This document shows positions 1 through 8,170 of a stretch of DNA of 64,000 bases, in pieces. Origin of the DNA: Caryophanales bacterium UBA743 (lineage in GTDB: Bacteria > Bacillota_I > Bacilli_A > RFN20 > CAG-826); contig DBKT01000004.1 in assembly GCA_002297365.1 (NCBI GenBank), positions 1-64,000 on the forward strand, read 5' to 3'. Each line of letters starts with the position of its first letter. Positions within the stretch are counted from its first letter, which is position 1. The translations under genes and the position numbers were made by a program. A model generated the notes under the pieces. That model saw nothing but the letters and a program-made list of their open reading frames with translations, was not told the origin of the DNA and did not search any database.

Positions 1-47
1 CCAGGATTAGGGGTACATTTCAGAGTTGTTAATTCTTGAGCCTTTCT

Positions 48-464
48 TTATTTCAGCTTCTTGGCGATTTCTTCAGCTAAGAGAGGAAGATTCATATGGG
101 AGGTGTCTTGCGGGCGCATCTCAATTTGGAATCCAGGATCTTTGCCTAAGTATCTAGGAATCACATGGACATGGAAATGAGGCACGCTTTGTCCGGCGGC
201 TTCGCCCACGTTGGTGAGAATATTGATTCCGGAAGCGCCAAATAACATCATTTCGGCTTGGCCGATTCTTTGAGCGACATCCATGACTTTATGCATCAAT
301 TCCTGAGGGCATTCTAGGATATTTTGATAATGCTTCTTTGGCATGACAAGGGTATGGCCTTTTGTTGTTTGAGAGATGTCTAAGATAGCTAGGACATCAT
401 CGTCTTCATAGACTTTAGCGGAAGGAATTTCACCATCCACGATTTTGCAAAACACATCTTTCAT
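48..464 (-). CDS. HIT family nucleotide hydrolase
   Basis: This is a 138-residue protein of the histidine triad family, cytosolic enzymes that cleave nucleoside phosphoramidates and dinucleotides. The triad HFHVHVIPR lies near residues 97-105, and the N-terminal CKIVDGEIPS and the GHTLVMPKKH stretch are typical of the family. The length is normal. An AAGAAGG ribosome site lies just before the ATG. The gene follows the two lipoprotein genes on the same strand but is separated from them by a terminator; a TATAAT at 515-520 (minus) could be its own promoter, which would place the hairpin in its leader. The exact substrate cannot be told from sequence. Confidence 0.93.
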   Translation of the reverse strand: MKDVFCKIVDGEIPSAKVYEDDDVLAILDISQTTKGHTLVMPKKHYQNILECPQELMHKVMDVAQRIGQAEMMLFGASGINILTNVGEAAGQSVPHFHVHVIPRYLGKDPGFQIEMRPQDTSHMNLPLLAEEIAKKLK

Positions 465-478
465 TTCGTTTACCTTCT

Positions 479-513
479 TTCAAAAGAAAAGGGGCAGAAT
501 TCGTCTGCCCCTT
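479..513 (-). terminator. Intrinsic terminator after the lipoprotein pair
   Basis: A 10-bp perfect stem (489-498 with 504-513, loop ATTCG) is followed on the minus strand by TTTTCTTTT. It ends the unit of the two lipoprotein genes and lies just upstream of the HIT gene. Confidence 0.85.
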
Positions 514-530
514 AATTATAGTGCTTTTTC

Positions 531-2252
531 TCAGTCAAAGAGATCTGGGAATTGGCTCTTGAAATATTCATAGACGTAATCGTCATGATACATCATGGCC
601 ATTTGTTGCACGTAATAGGTCTTGGCGTCGTTTTTCCAAGTATCGATGCTCGATAAGCTATAGGCAACCTTACGGGCGATTCTTTCGCCTTCAAGGAGAC
701 TACGGGTATCATAAACGCCATTTTCTTGGAATTTAGCGGATTTGGTGGCTTCTTTCACTAAAACGATGTAGTAATTGGTGCCATCCTCGACAAGATATGG
801 GAAATTATTGACCTCAGAATATTTAGCTGGGGTAAGGAAATAATTTCCTTCGATATAGCGGCCATAAGTGCCATTCCCGCCTTTATATCCTTTTGGATTT
901 TCCTTGTTTATTAACTCCGTGTCATCGACTTCGTTGGCGACGGCTGCTTTGAAGATACGGGTATTCAAAGAAGATGGAAGAGAACCAAGACCGCCGGCCG
1001 TGTACCAGCCTCTTGTGGTGTGTCCTTCCGCGATCAAAGTGTTCTCTTTGATCATGAAGCCCGTTTCTTTGCTATAAGCGCCGGAATTGGTGAAATCGCT
1101 ATAAACGGAATTGGCGTTGCTGTCATCGCGAGAAGTTTGATTGATAATCGTATTGTATTTCTCACAATTCGTGCCGAAGGAAGATTCCTTATAGTAATTC
1201 ACCGTTCCGCGCCCAGCGACATTGATAGAGGCGTGCGTCCAGCCTGCAGCAGCATAGATTGCTTTCGCGAGTTTGCTTCTTTCGCTTGTTCCCGCAAGGT
1301 TATTCAATTCCTTATCGGCACCTTTATACAAAGCGCTTAAGAAATCAAAGCCGTATTCGCTCATTTTGCCTTTTTCGATAACTTGGGCGCAATATTGACG
1401 CATGAGTTTCAAAACGGCATCGGTGTATTGAGCATTAGCGGAAAGGTTGATGTATTCCACTTCACGAGCGGCGGTCAAATTGATCTGAGCGTCGTTTTGG
1501 GTATACATATATTCCGTTGTAAGTTCGTTGCGGTAGATATCAGGAAGAATATTTAATTCGATATATTCTTGATAAGTGCCCCAAATATTCTTGAAATACT
1601 TGTTGATGATGGCGTTATTTAGCCCATCGACTTCACCAGGGTTTTCCTCATTGATAGCCATATCGCCTTCAACTTGGATGTAATTTTCGAAATATTCTTC
1701 CCCTAAGGTGTAGTAGTTCTTCAATTGCGCATCATAGAACTTCTCTTCGTTGAATTGGTTTCTTTCTTGATAAGTGGAATTGGTCACATAGCCTAAGAAA
1801 GTATTATAGATACGGAAGAGAATGTCTTTGTAGATGTTTGTGACACGCACTCTGGAAGAAGCGTAGTCGATCTTGCCATCTTTTTTCACTTGCAAAGCCT
1901 TATGAGCATCGATAAAGGAATCGATTTCAGCGGTGTTGGAAGTGGAAACAAGATAGGTTGCGACCACATCCTTCAATCCTTTGGTCTCACCTTCCGAGAA
2001 GAAAGAGCCGAAAGTGGATTTGGCATAGAGATAAAGGATATTGTTCAAAACCTTTTCGGAATTGGTGTTGCCGCTTGTGATAAGAGCATCATAGATGTCT
2101 TGAATGGTGTTGGCATCAATATCATCAGAGATGTTTAAGATTTTGTCGTTGCCAATACCGCTTGGCAAATCCGCTTCGATCTTGTCGCAAGAAGCGAGCA
2201 TCGTCATGGAGCAAACAAGAGCTCCGAAAGCCATTAAATGTTTCTTAGTCAT
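531..2252 (-). CDS. Large lipoprotein, probable PrsA-like foldase relative
   Basis: This is a 573-residue secreted lipoprotein. The chosen ATG at 2252 gives a clean signal MTKKHLMAFGALVCSMTMLASC with a lipobox LASC (Cys22); a longer open frame exists upstream but would bury the signal peptide. The start overlaps the stop of the upstream lipoprotein gene by 8 bases (ATGACTAA), so translation is probably coupled. The body has no motif I can name with certainty. A C-terminal stretch (GGLGSLPSSLNTRIFKAAV, then YLVEDGTNYYIVLVKEAT) resembles the end of a parvulin domain in PrsA proteins. I infer a foldase-type or substrate-binding role outside the membrane; the family call is tentative. Confidence 0.6.
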   Translation of the reverse strand: MTKKHLMAFGALVCSMTMLASCDKIEADLPSGIGNDKILNISDDIDANTIQDIYDALITSGNTNSEKVLNNILYLYAKSTFGSFFSEGETKGLKDVVATYLVSTSNTAEIDSFIDAHKALQVKKDGKIDYASSRVRVTNIYKDILFRIYNTFLGYVTNSTYQERNQFNEEKFYDAQLKNYYTLGEEYFENYIQVEGDMAINEENPGEVDGLNNAIINKYFKNIWGTYQEYIELNILPDIYRNELTTEYMYTQNDAQINLTAAREVEYINLSANAQYTDAVLKLMRQYCAQVIEKGKMSEYGFDFLSALYKGADKELNNLAGTSERSKLAKAIYAAAGWTHASINVAGRGTVNYYKESSFGTNCEKYNTIINQTSRDDSNANSVYSDFTNSGAYSKETGFMIKENTLIAEGHTTRGWYTAGGLGSLPSSLNTRIFKAAVANEVDDTELINKENPKGYKGGNGTYGRYIEGNYFLTPAKYSEVNNFPYLVEDGTNYYIVLVKEATKSAKFQENGVYDTRSLLEGERIARKVAYSLSSIDTWKNDAKTYYVQQMAMMYHDDYVYEYFKSQFPDLFD

Positions 2253-4539
2253 TGTTTGATGCGTAGTAGCACGCCCCTCCTTTTTGCCAAAGCTTGCTAG
2301 AGCTCTTTTTTGGCATGCCGTACTCAATAGCGGCGGCTTCCGTAATGAGTTTAGAAGCTCCGGTCGCACCGGTTTCTTCGTAACCGATGCTTCTTTCTTC
2401 ATTTTGAGCAACTAATTGCTCAGCGTATTCTTTCCAATTGTCAGACCAAGTCTTATAAGAAGAATCTTTCGTGGATTTACGTTTGATCTTCACATAATTC
2501 TTGATGGAAGTGGCAATTTCCTCATTCTTGAATTCGATTTTGCCGTTTTCAACCAAATATTGGAATAAATAGGTCGAGATATTATCCGAGAAGGAAGACT
2601 TGATGGCGCTTGAGATCCATCCAGCACGGGTGGCGTAGTCGGAATTATCGTGGACGTTATAGTTCACGTAAGTAGACATCTTATTGCCATTGACGGTTGG
2701 GTATTTGTTGCTATCTGGAGTGTAGATGGTGTAGTAATCGGAAAGGGATGGAGAATCCTTTGTATAAGAAATCTTGCCTTTTGTTTTCGTTCCGACGTCG
2801 CTTAAGGTATTTTCCTTAACCACATTTCCATCGAAGCTTGTTCCATATAAGGATAAAGCAGAGCGCTTGATGGTCATTAAATGAATACCTTGATAAGAGG
2901 AAGCGCCTGCGCGCACGGCTAAGATGATTTCGCCTGCGCTATCAGTCAAGACATTATTCGTGAATTGAGGCAAAACGTCTTTGGTGTTCACTTGGAAACC
3001 AGGAAGCTTTCCGAATTGTTCGGAGTAAACGCCATCGGTGCTTTCCTTACCGACTAACTTATTCTCATTAGACGCATTATAGAACTCGTCACGAGCTGCT
3101 TTTGCGGCCGTTTTGGTGTTTTCATCTGCCCAGGAAGCGCGATAATTATCGGTGGCCACACCATCGTCGTTGTAATAAGTCGTGGCGTTATAGGCAATGG
3201 CGTTTGGGGTAATGACGCAAACGTTGTGCTTATTGAAATATTTGTTATAGATAACATTACGCGGGAAGAAGGATTCATTTCCGTCGTTGACCTTGCCTTT
3301 TGCAGCAGAATCATCGGTTTCGATCTTTCCGGCATCGGCAAGGGCCATAACCGCGCCGAATGGGATTGAACCAATTCCTTCATTGCTGAAATAATCGTAA
3401 ACGGTTTCTTCTTTGCCATCTTCCGATAGAACTGTCAAATTCTTATTCACGGAGGAGTCATCGCTAGCGGTTGGCATGGAAGTGGCGTTTTCGCTCAAAC
3501 CAGGAGCAATACGGTAGGAATTAGCGGCACCGTATGGGTTCTTTGTGGAATCGTTATTTCTCTTGTTATAGAGGGATTCGAAAGCGTAAATGCCATAGAT
3601 GAATTCGTGGACTAATTCAGAGTTTTGGCTCTTGGTCATCGGACCTTCGCCCGACTTGGAATATTCGCCGAAAGCGGCTTTGGATCCGTCATCATCCGAA
3701 TAGCTAGATAAAGAGTCGAATGTGCTTCTATCTTCGCTGTCAACGCCAACGAGCATATTGCTCGAAGGATCGATGGTTGCGCCAGCCAAACCTTTAAGCA
3801 CGGTGGTAAGTTTCGTTACTTCTCCGCCTTCGCCAGTGGCGGTTGGCTCACTGATCTTATCGGTGGTGTAATTCTTATTCGAACCGGAATTCAATTTCAC
3901 CAAGATATGGCGGATTTCATATGGCATTTGGTTTAAAAGCCAGCCATCCTGGACATCGCCATAGGAGGTGTCTTTGAAATCGAACATCTTTTTCTCTTCG
4001 CCATTGAGTGTGTAATAGCCATCGCGAAGAACTTCATAGCCATTGACGCCAGAGCTGGAACCAAGGTTGAAATTTTCGTAAAGATCGTTCTCAAAGAGGT
4101 CTTTTTCTTTTTCATAAAGATGCTTATCCCAGAGCTCGGAAGCGTTGTCGACATTGTTCGTATCCAAAATCGACTCGAATTCCTGCTCGAAAGAAGTGCC
4201 ATTGTTGGTGGCGTTGGTCTGAGCGGTCAGTTTGTCTTTCAAGACAGCTTGGGTTGCTTCTGATTGCAAAGTCGAAAGTTTTCCTTTGTTTTCGCTTTGC
4301 TGATAATAGTGACGAATTAAAGCTTCATAAATCTTGTCAAATTCAGAACTCAAAGAAGAGCTGTTTTGACGGTAGTTCTTTAATAGGTCTTCAGTTGTGT
4401 AGCTCGTGCGATACCCATTGGCATCGGTGTAAGTGAAAATCGCTCCATCGTTGCTTTTGGTTGCTTTATCGCAGCTAGACAATCCCGTTATGGCGGCGAG
4501 AGCAGCTACAAAACCGAGGGCACATTTTTTATTTTTCAT
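2245..4539 (-). CDS. Large PrsA-like parvulin lipoprotein
   Basis: This is a 764-residue lipoprotein with signal MKNKKCALGFVAALAAITGLSSC (lipobox LSSC). An AGGAGG site lies about 15 bases before the chosen ATG; the longer open frame upstream lacks a signal. The sequence EIRHILVKLN around residue 210 matches the opening strand of parvulin peptidyl-prolyl isomerases, and later YSDDDGSKAAFGEYSKSGEGPM resembles the central parvulin turn, so I call it PrsA-like: a membrane-anchored chaperone for exported proteins. At 764 residues it is more than twice the usual PrsA length (about 290), because long insertions split the isomerase fold. It is the first gene of a two-gene unit whose second product is another large lipoprotein. 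Confidence 0.65.
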   Translation of the reverse strand: MKNKKCALGFVAALAAITGLSSCDKATKSNDGAIFTYTDANGYRTSYTTEDLLKNYRQNSSSLSSEFDKIYEALIRHYYQQSENKGKLSTLQSEATQAVLKDKLTAQTNATNNGTSFEQEFESILDTNNVDNASELWDKHLYEKEKDLFENDLYENFNLGSSSGVNGYEVLRDGYYTLNGEEKKMFDFKDTSYGDVQDGWLLNQMPYEIRHILVKLNSGSNKNYTTDKISEPTATGEGGEVTKLTTVLKGLAGATIDPSSNMLVGVDSEDRSTFDSLSSYSDDDGSKAAFGEYSKSGEGPMTKSQNSELVHEFIYGIYAFESLYNKRNNDSTKNPYGAANSYRIAPGLSENATSMPTASDDSSVNKNLTVLSEDGKEETVYDYFSNEGIGSIPFGAVMALADAGKIETDDSAAKGKVNDGNESFFPRNVIYNKYFNKHNVCVITPNAIAYNATTYYNDDGVATDNYRASWADENTKTAAKAARDEFYNASNENKLVGKESTDGVYSEQFGKLPGFQVNTKDVLPQFTNNVLTDSAGEIILAVRAGASSYQGIHLMTIKRSALSLYGTSFDGNVVKENTLSDVGTKTKGKISYTKDSPSLSDYYTIYTPDSNKYPTVNGNKMSTYVNYNVHDNSDYATRAGWISSAIKSSFSDNISTYLFQYLVENGKIEFKNEEIATSIKNYVKIKRKSTKDSSYKTWSDNWKEYAEQLVAQNEERSIGYEETGATGASKLITEAAAIEYGMPKKSSSKLWQKGGACYYASNND

Positions 4540-4579
4540 AAGTGTGGACTCGTTCCTCCTTCTACAAACATGCGTGATT

Positions 4580-4608
4580 AGTTTATTCTCATAAGAGAAT
4601 TGGTGCAA
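4580..4608 (-). promoter_or_regulatory. Promoter of the lipoprotein unit with operator-like inverted repeat
   Basis: On the minus strand TTGCAC (4603-4608) and TAAACT (4580-4585) are separated by exactly 17 bases. The spacer contains the inverted repeat ATTCTC-N4-GAGAAT (4585-4600), placed where a repressor would block polymerase. The predicted start leaves a leader of about 33 bases. Confidence 0.6.
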
Positions 4609-4865
4609 GCAAATTCACGCGTACGTGAGTGAAAGAGCGAGAAAACGTTTTTTCTGAAAAGGGAACGGCCTTTATCTGAAAAACAGCAAAAATGTTTTAT
4701 CGACAAAGAAAAAAACTGGTTCATATAAAATAGTCAATACAACACATATAGCACCCATCACATGAAGCAATGTAAGTCGTCAAAATAAATGTTTCATTAA
4801 GCGTTATGTGAGGGCATTAAATGTCATATTCGCTAAAGCATTCGAGATTGCCAAAAAGATATGAT

Positions 4866-4951
4866 TTGGAAATATATATGGTCAATATAAAATGATTTTT
4901 CATTTTTTCTTATCGTTTCATTTGCTCGCACGCATACGTGGGAATTAAAAT
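4866..4951 (+). promoter_or_regulatory. Two candidate suf promoters
   Basis: TTGGAA (4866-4871) with TAAAAT (4888-4893), spacer 16, and TTGCTC (4922-4927) with TAAAAT (4946-4951), spacer 18, both point toward sufC. The second would give a leader of about 18 bases that contains the TAGGAGGG ribosome site. Confidence 0.4.
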
Positions 4952-4975
4952 ACATTGCGATTTAGGAGGGAAGAT

Positions 4976-5809
4976 ATGTCTTCGTTAGTGATAAAAAATC
5001 TGCATGCATCTGTGAAAGATGTGGAAATTTTAAAAGGTGTTAACCTGGAGATAAGAGATGGCGAAACGCTTGCTTTACTCGGCCCAAATGGCCATGGCAA
5101 ATCAACTCTTTTGGCTGTTATTATGGGAAATCCTCGTTATACGGTAACGGAGGGTGAAATCACTTACGAGGGAAAAGACGTTTTAAGGATGACTCCTGAT
5201 CAAAGAAGCAAAATCGGTCTTTTTCTCGCGATGCAATATCCTGCAGAGATACCGGGATTGAATTCCGCCGATTTCTATAAAGCGGCCATGAACGCCCATC
5301 GCGAAAAACCATTGAGTTTATTCCAATTCTATAATTCTCTCCAAACAGCCTATAAAGATATGGGAATTCCTTTCGAGATGAGTAACAGAAATCTTAACGA
5401 AGGATTCTCTGGCGGCGAGAAAAAGAGAAATGAAATCCTTCAAATGGAGCTTCTTGAGCCAAAGATTGCCATGTTGGATGAAATCGATTCCGGCTTGGAT
5501 GTGGACGCGATGAATGTCGTTGCCGAGGTAATTAGGAAGCAACAGGCCAAAGGAACGGCCTTCCTGATGATTTCCCACTATGCAAGACTTCTTGAAATGG
5601 TCAAGCCAACAAGGACCGCCATTTTAATCAATGGACGCATTGTCTTAGAAGGTGGGCCGGATTTGTATGAAAAAGTCGATAAGCAAGGATATGAATGGCT
5701 GAAATACGAACGGAACATCAACATCGAGAAAGAAGTGGGCGCGACAATGAATGACGTCTCCATTGGCGCTTGCGCTACGAGAATAGGGACTAGCAAAGAT
5801 GGAAAATAA
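4976..5809 (+). CDS. sufC: Fe-S cluster assembly ATPase SufC
   Basis: SufC is the cytosolic ABC-type ATPase of the SufBCD Fe-S scaffold complex. Walker A GPNGHGKST is at residues 36-44, the signature FSGGEKKR at 144-151 and Walker B IAMLDE at 164-169; the HGKST and GGEKKRNEI forms are specific to SufC. The ATG at 4976 is chosen because TAGGAGGG lies five bases upstream. At 277 residues it is longer than usual (about 250): a tail of some 25 residues follows the normal end. It opens the unit sufC-D-S-U-B and overlaps sufD by 11 bases. Confidence 0.97.
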   Translation: MSSLVIKNLHASVKDVEILKGVNLEIRDGETLALLGPNGHGKSTLLAVIMGNPRYTVTEGEITYEGKDVLRMTPDQRSKIGLFLAMQYPAEIPGLNSADFYKAAMNAHREKPLSLFQFYNSLQTAYKDMGIPFEMSNRNLNEGFSGGEKKRNEILQMELLEPKIAMLDEIDSGLDVDAMNVVAEVIRKQQAKGTAFLMISHYARLLEMVKPTRTAILINGRIVLEGGPDLYEKVDKQGYEWLKYERNINIEKEVGATMNDVSIGACATRIGTSKDGK

Positions 5810-6497
5810 TGAGCAAAAATTGTCTTTATACGTGGATTCTTTGCCAAAGGAATTGACCATCGAAGTTCCTGAAGGAGACGCTTTTCATTTGAACATCGCG
5901 TGTTTTGAAAAGCTCGAAAAAGAAATCAATATCACCGTCAATGTCCACGCAAACGGCGTCTTAATCGCGGCTATGGCAGACTTCGCTCCGCTTTCATGCG
6001 ACTTTCATTTACAAGTCAACCTTCTTGGCGAAGGAAGCAAAGCGGAATGGCATCTGGCTACTCTTTCAAGCAAAGATGCGAAGAAGATATACGAGACATC
6101 CGTCACCCACAAAGCAAAGCACACCGAAGCTCTTATGAGCAATTACGGCATTGCAAGGGAGTCTTCCAAAGTCACTTTCACAGGAGTTTCCTCAATTGAT
6201 GAAGGCGCCGATAAAGCCAAAACGCGTCAGGAAGCGAAAATTATTGTTTTTGATCCCGATGCCGACGGCCTTGCTTCTCCGATTTTGAAAATTTCCGATA
6301 ATGATGTCTTAGCCTCTCACGCTGCCGTGGTTGGAAGGCTAAACGAAGAGCACCTTTTCTATTTGGAGTCTCGAGGCCTTTCGGAAGAGGAAGCGAAAAG
6401 GCTTATTGCCCTTGGCTATTTAAAACCGATTGAGAGCTATTTTGCCGATAAAGAAACCGTTCAGAAAATCGACTCCATCATTGAAGGAGGCATTTAA
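5799..6497 (+). CDS. sufD: Short SufD-type scaffold subunit
   Basis: This 232-residue protein belongs to the SufB/SufD family. The C-terminal part carries the family core (DVLASHAAVVGRL, then HLFYLESRGLSEEEAKRLIALGYLKP), including the conserved histidine of the SufB-SufD interface. Position after sufC and presence of a separate full-length sufB make SufD the best name. It is only about half the length of classical SufD (around 420-440), lacking much of the N-terminal helical region and part of the beta-helix. The ATG lies inside the end of sufC, and the stop is one base before sufS. It should pair with SufB on SufC. Confidence 0.88.
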   Translation: MENNEQKLSLYVDSLPKELTIEVPEGDAFHLNIACFEKLEKEINITVNVHANGVLIAAMADFAPLSCDFHLQVNLLGEGSKAEWHLATLSSKDAKKIYETSVTHKAKHTEALMSNYGIARESSKVTFTGVSSIDEGADKAKTRQEAKIIVFDPDADGLASPILKISDNDVLASHAAVVGRLNEEHLFYLESRGLSEEEAKRLIALGYLKPIESYFADKETVQKIDSIIEGGI

Positions 6498-6498
6498 T

Positions 6499-7731
6499 AT
6501 GTTTGATCCAAAAGAAATTCGCAAGGATTTCCCTATGTACCGAAATCAAGTGAAAATGCAAGGAAAGCCACTTGTTTTCCTTGATAACGCATCTACGACA
6601 TTTAAGCCAGATTGCGTTCTTGACGCGATTAAGCGTTATTACGAAACGGAAACGTCGAATTCTCATCGAGGCGACTATGATCTTTGCTACAATGTCGATC
6701 AGGTTGTTTTAAACACCAGAAAGAAAATTGCCGGCTTTCTTCACGCTGATTCCGAAAAAGAGATTGTTTTCACCAATGGCGCGACCTCTTCTTTGAACTT
6801 AGTCGCTTATGGGTATGCTGCTAGCCATCTTCATGAGGGTGATGAGATTCTTATCGATGAGGCCGAACACGCATCCAATGTTTTGCCTTGGTATGTTGTC
6901 AGCAAACACACAGGCGCGGCAGTGAAATTCATCCCTCTTGATAAAGAAGGCAAGGTTACGGTTGAGAATTTAAGAAAATCCCTGACCCATCATACGAAAA
7001 TCGTCTCTTTGGCTCACGTTACAAACGTCTTAGGCTATGTCCTTCCGGTGAAGGAAATCGCAAAAGTCGTTCATGAAGCCGGTGCCGTTTTTTCCTTAGA
7101 TGGGGCTCAATCTGTCCCGCATATGAGAATGGATGTCAAAGATTTGGACGTGGATTTCCTTTCTTTCTCCGGGCATAAGATGCTTGGGCCTACAGGAATT
7201 GGCGTTGTCTATGGGAAATACGATCTTTTAAGAGAAATGGATCCTTATCTCGTTGGCGGGGGGATGAATGATAAGTTCAACGCCTGCGGTTTGTTCACCT
7301 ATTTGCTTCCGCCTGAACGTTTTGAGGCCGGAACCATCAATCTAGAGGGCATTTACGGTCTGTCTGCGGCGATTGATTATCTTTCTTCTTTAGGGATGGA
7401 TAACGTCAATCAGCATGAAAAAGAGCTTAAACGTTATGCGATTCAAAAGCTGAAAGAGACGGGGAATGCGATTATCTATAACGAAAATAGCGAATCAGGC
7501 ATCGTCACTTTCAATATCAAGGACGTTTTTGCCCAAGACGCCGCGACCTTCCTTAATAGCAGAGGCATCGCTTGCCGAAGCGGCCAGCATTGCGCCAAGG
7601 CCTTGAATGAATTTTTAGGCACCCCTGCAACCGTACGCGCCAGTTTCTATTTGTATACTACGAAAGAAGATATTGATGCTTTGGCGGATGCCGTGAAGCA
7701 TGGAAAGGATTTCTTAGATGCCTACTTTTGA
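6499..7731 (+). CDS. sufS: Cysteine desulfurase SufS
   Basis: SufS is a PLP-dependent class V aminotransferase-fold enzyme that takes sulfur from cysteine as a persulfide. The PLP lysine is K227 in SFSGHKMLGP, D201 and Q204 lie in DGAQ, and the persulfide cysteine is C365 in RSGQHCA, the group II form. The length of 410 is normal. An AAGGAGG site eight bases upstream fixes the ATG at 6499, although the frame stays open further upstream inside sufD. It overlaps sufU by 14 bases, in keeping with sulfur transfer from SufS to SufU. Confidence 0.97.
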   Translation: MFDPKEIRKDFPMYRNQVKMQGKPLVFLDNASTTFKPDCVLDAIKRYYETETSNSHRGDYDLCYNVDQVVLNTRKKIAGFLHADSEKEIVFTNGATSSLNLVAYGYAASHLHEGDEILIDEAEHASNVLPWYVVSKHTGAAVKFIPLDKEGKVTVENLRKSLTHHTKIVSLAHVTNVLGYVLPVKEIAKVVHEAGAVFSLDGAQSVPHMRMDVKDLDVDFLSFSGHKMLGPTGIGVVYGKYDLLREMDPYLVGGGMNDKFNACGLFTYLLPPERFEAGTINLEGIYGLSAAIDYLSSLGMDNVNQHEKELKRYAIQKLKETGNAIIYNENSESGIVTFNIKDVFAQDAATFLNSRGIACRSGQHCAKALNEFLGTPATVRASFYLYTTKEDIDALADAVKHGKDFLDAYF

Positions 7732-8170
7732 ATTAACCCCGATGATGATGCGGGAAATCATCATGGATCATTACTCCTCCCCAAGACACAAAGGGATTCC
7801 TTCCAATGCCGATGAATATGAGAAGCTTCATGCTTCAAGTACCAATTGCATCGACGATTTCGATCTTTATCTTCTAGCAAAAGACGGAAAGATAATCGAC
7901 GCCGCTTGGGAAGGGGTGGCTTGCACGATTTCCAGCGCTTCGACGGATATCATGTGCGATCGCGTCATCGGCTTAGATTATGAAAAAGCTCTTTATACGA
8001 TAAAGCAATACATGAACATGATCGAGGAGAAAGAATACGACGCTTCCGTTTTAGATGAAGCCCTTGTCTTTATGAACACGGGCAAACAGGCTGCTCGAAT
8101 TCATTGCGCGACCATGGGATGGACAACGATGAGAGAAATGCTTGAAAAAGATGAAAAGGAGGGGAAATGA
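7718..8170 (+). CDS. sufU: SufU sulfur-transfer protein
   Basis: SufU receives the persulfide from SufS and passes it to the SufBCD scaffold; it is a zinc protein of the IscU fold found in Firmicutes. The zinc ligands are visible as C44 and D46 (NCID), C69 (GVACTISSAS) and C130 (RIHCATMGW). The glycine that normally follows the first cysteine is replaced by isoleucine. The length of 150 is normal for SufU, and the insertion that separates SufU from IscU is present. It overlaps sufS by 14 and sufB by 4 bases (ATGA). Confidence 0.95.
   Translation: MPTFELTPMMMREIIMDHYSSPRHKGIPSNADEYEKLHASSTNCIDDFDLYLLAKDGKIIDAAWEGVACTISSASTDIMCDRVIGLDYEKALYTIKQYMNMIEEKEYDASVLDEALVFMNTGKQAARIHCATMGWTTMREMLEKDEKEGK

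Larger units (their letters stand above)
4540..4975. other. Divergent intergenic region between lipoprotein and suf units
   Basis: This 436-base AT-rich gap holds the divergent promoters of the two flanking units. The minus side has TTGCAC and TAAACT boxes with an inverted repeat between them. The plus side has two possible promoters before sufC. No open frame with a ribosome site was seen in the middle. Confidence 0.6.

Noticed and set aside
4609..4640. Palindrome-like CACG-N4-CGTG near the lipoprotein promoter
   Set aside because: Only four pairs, upstream of the -35 box and without a second copy in a matching position; too weak to call.
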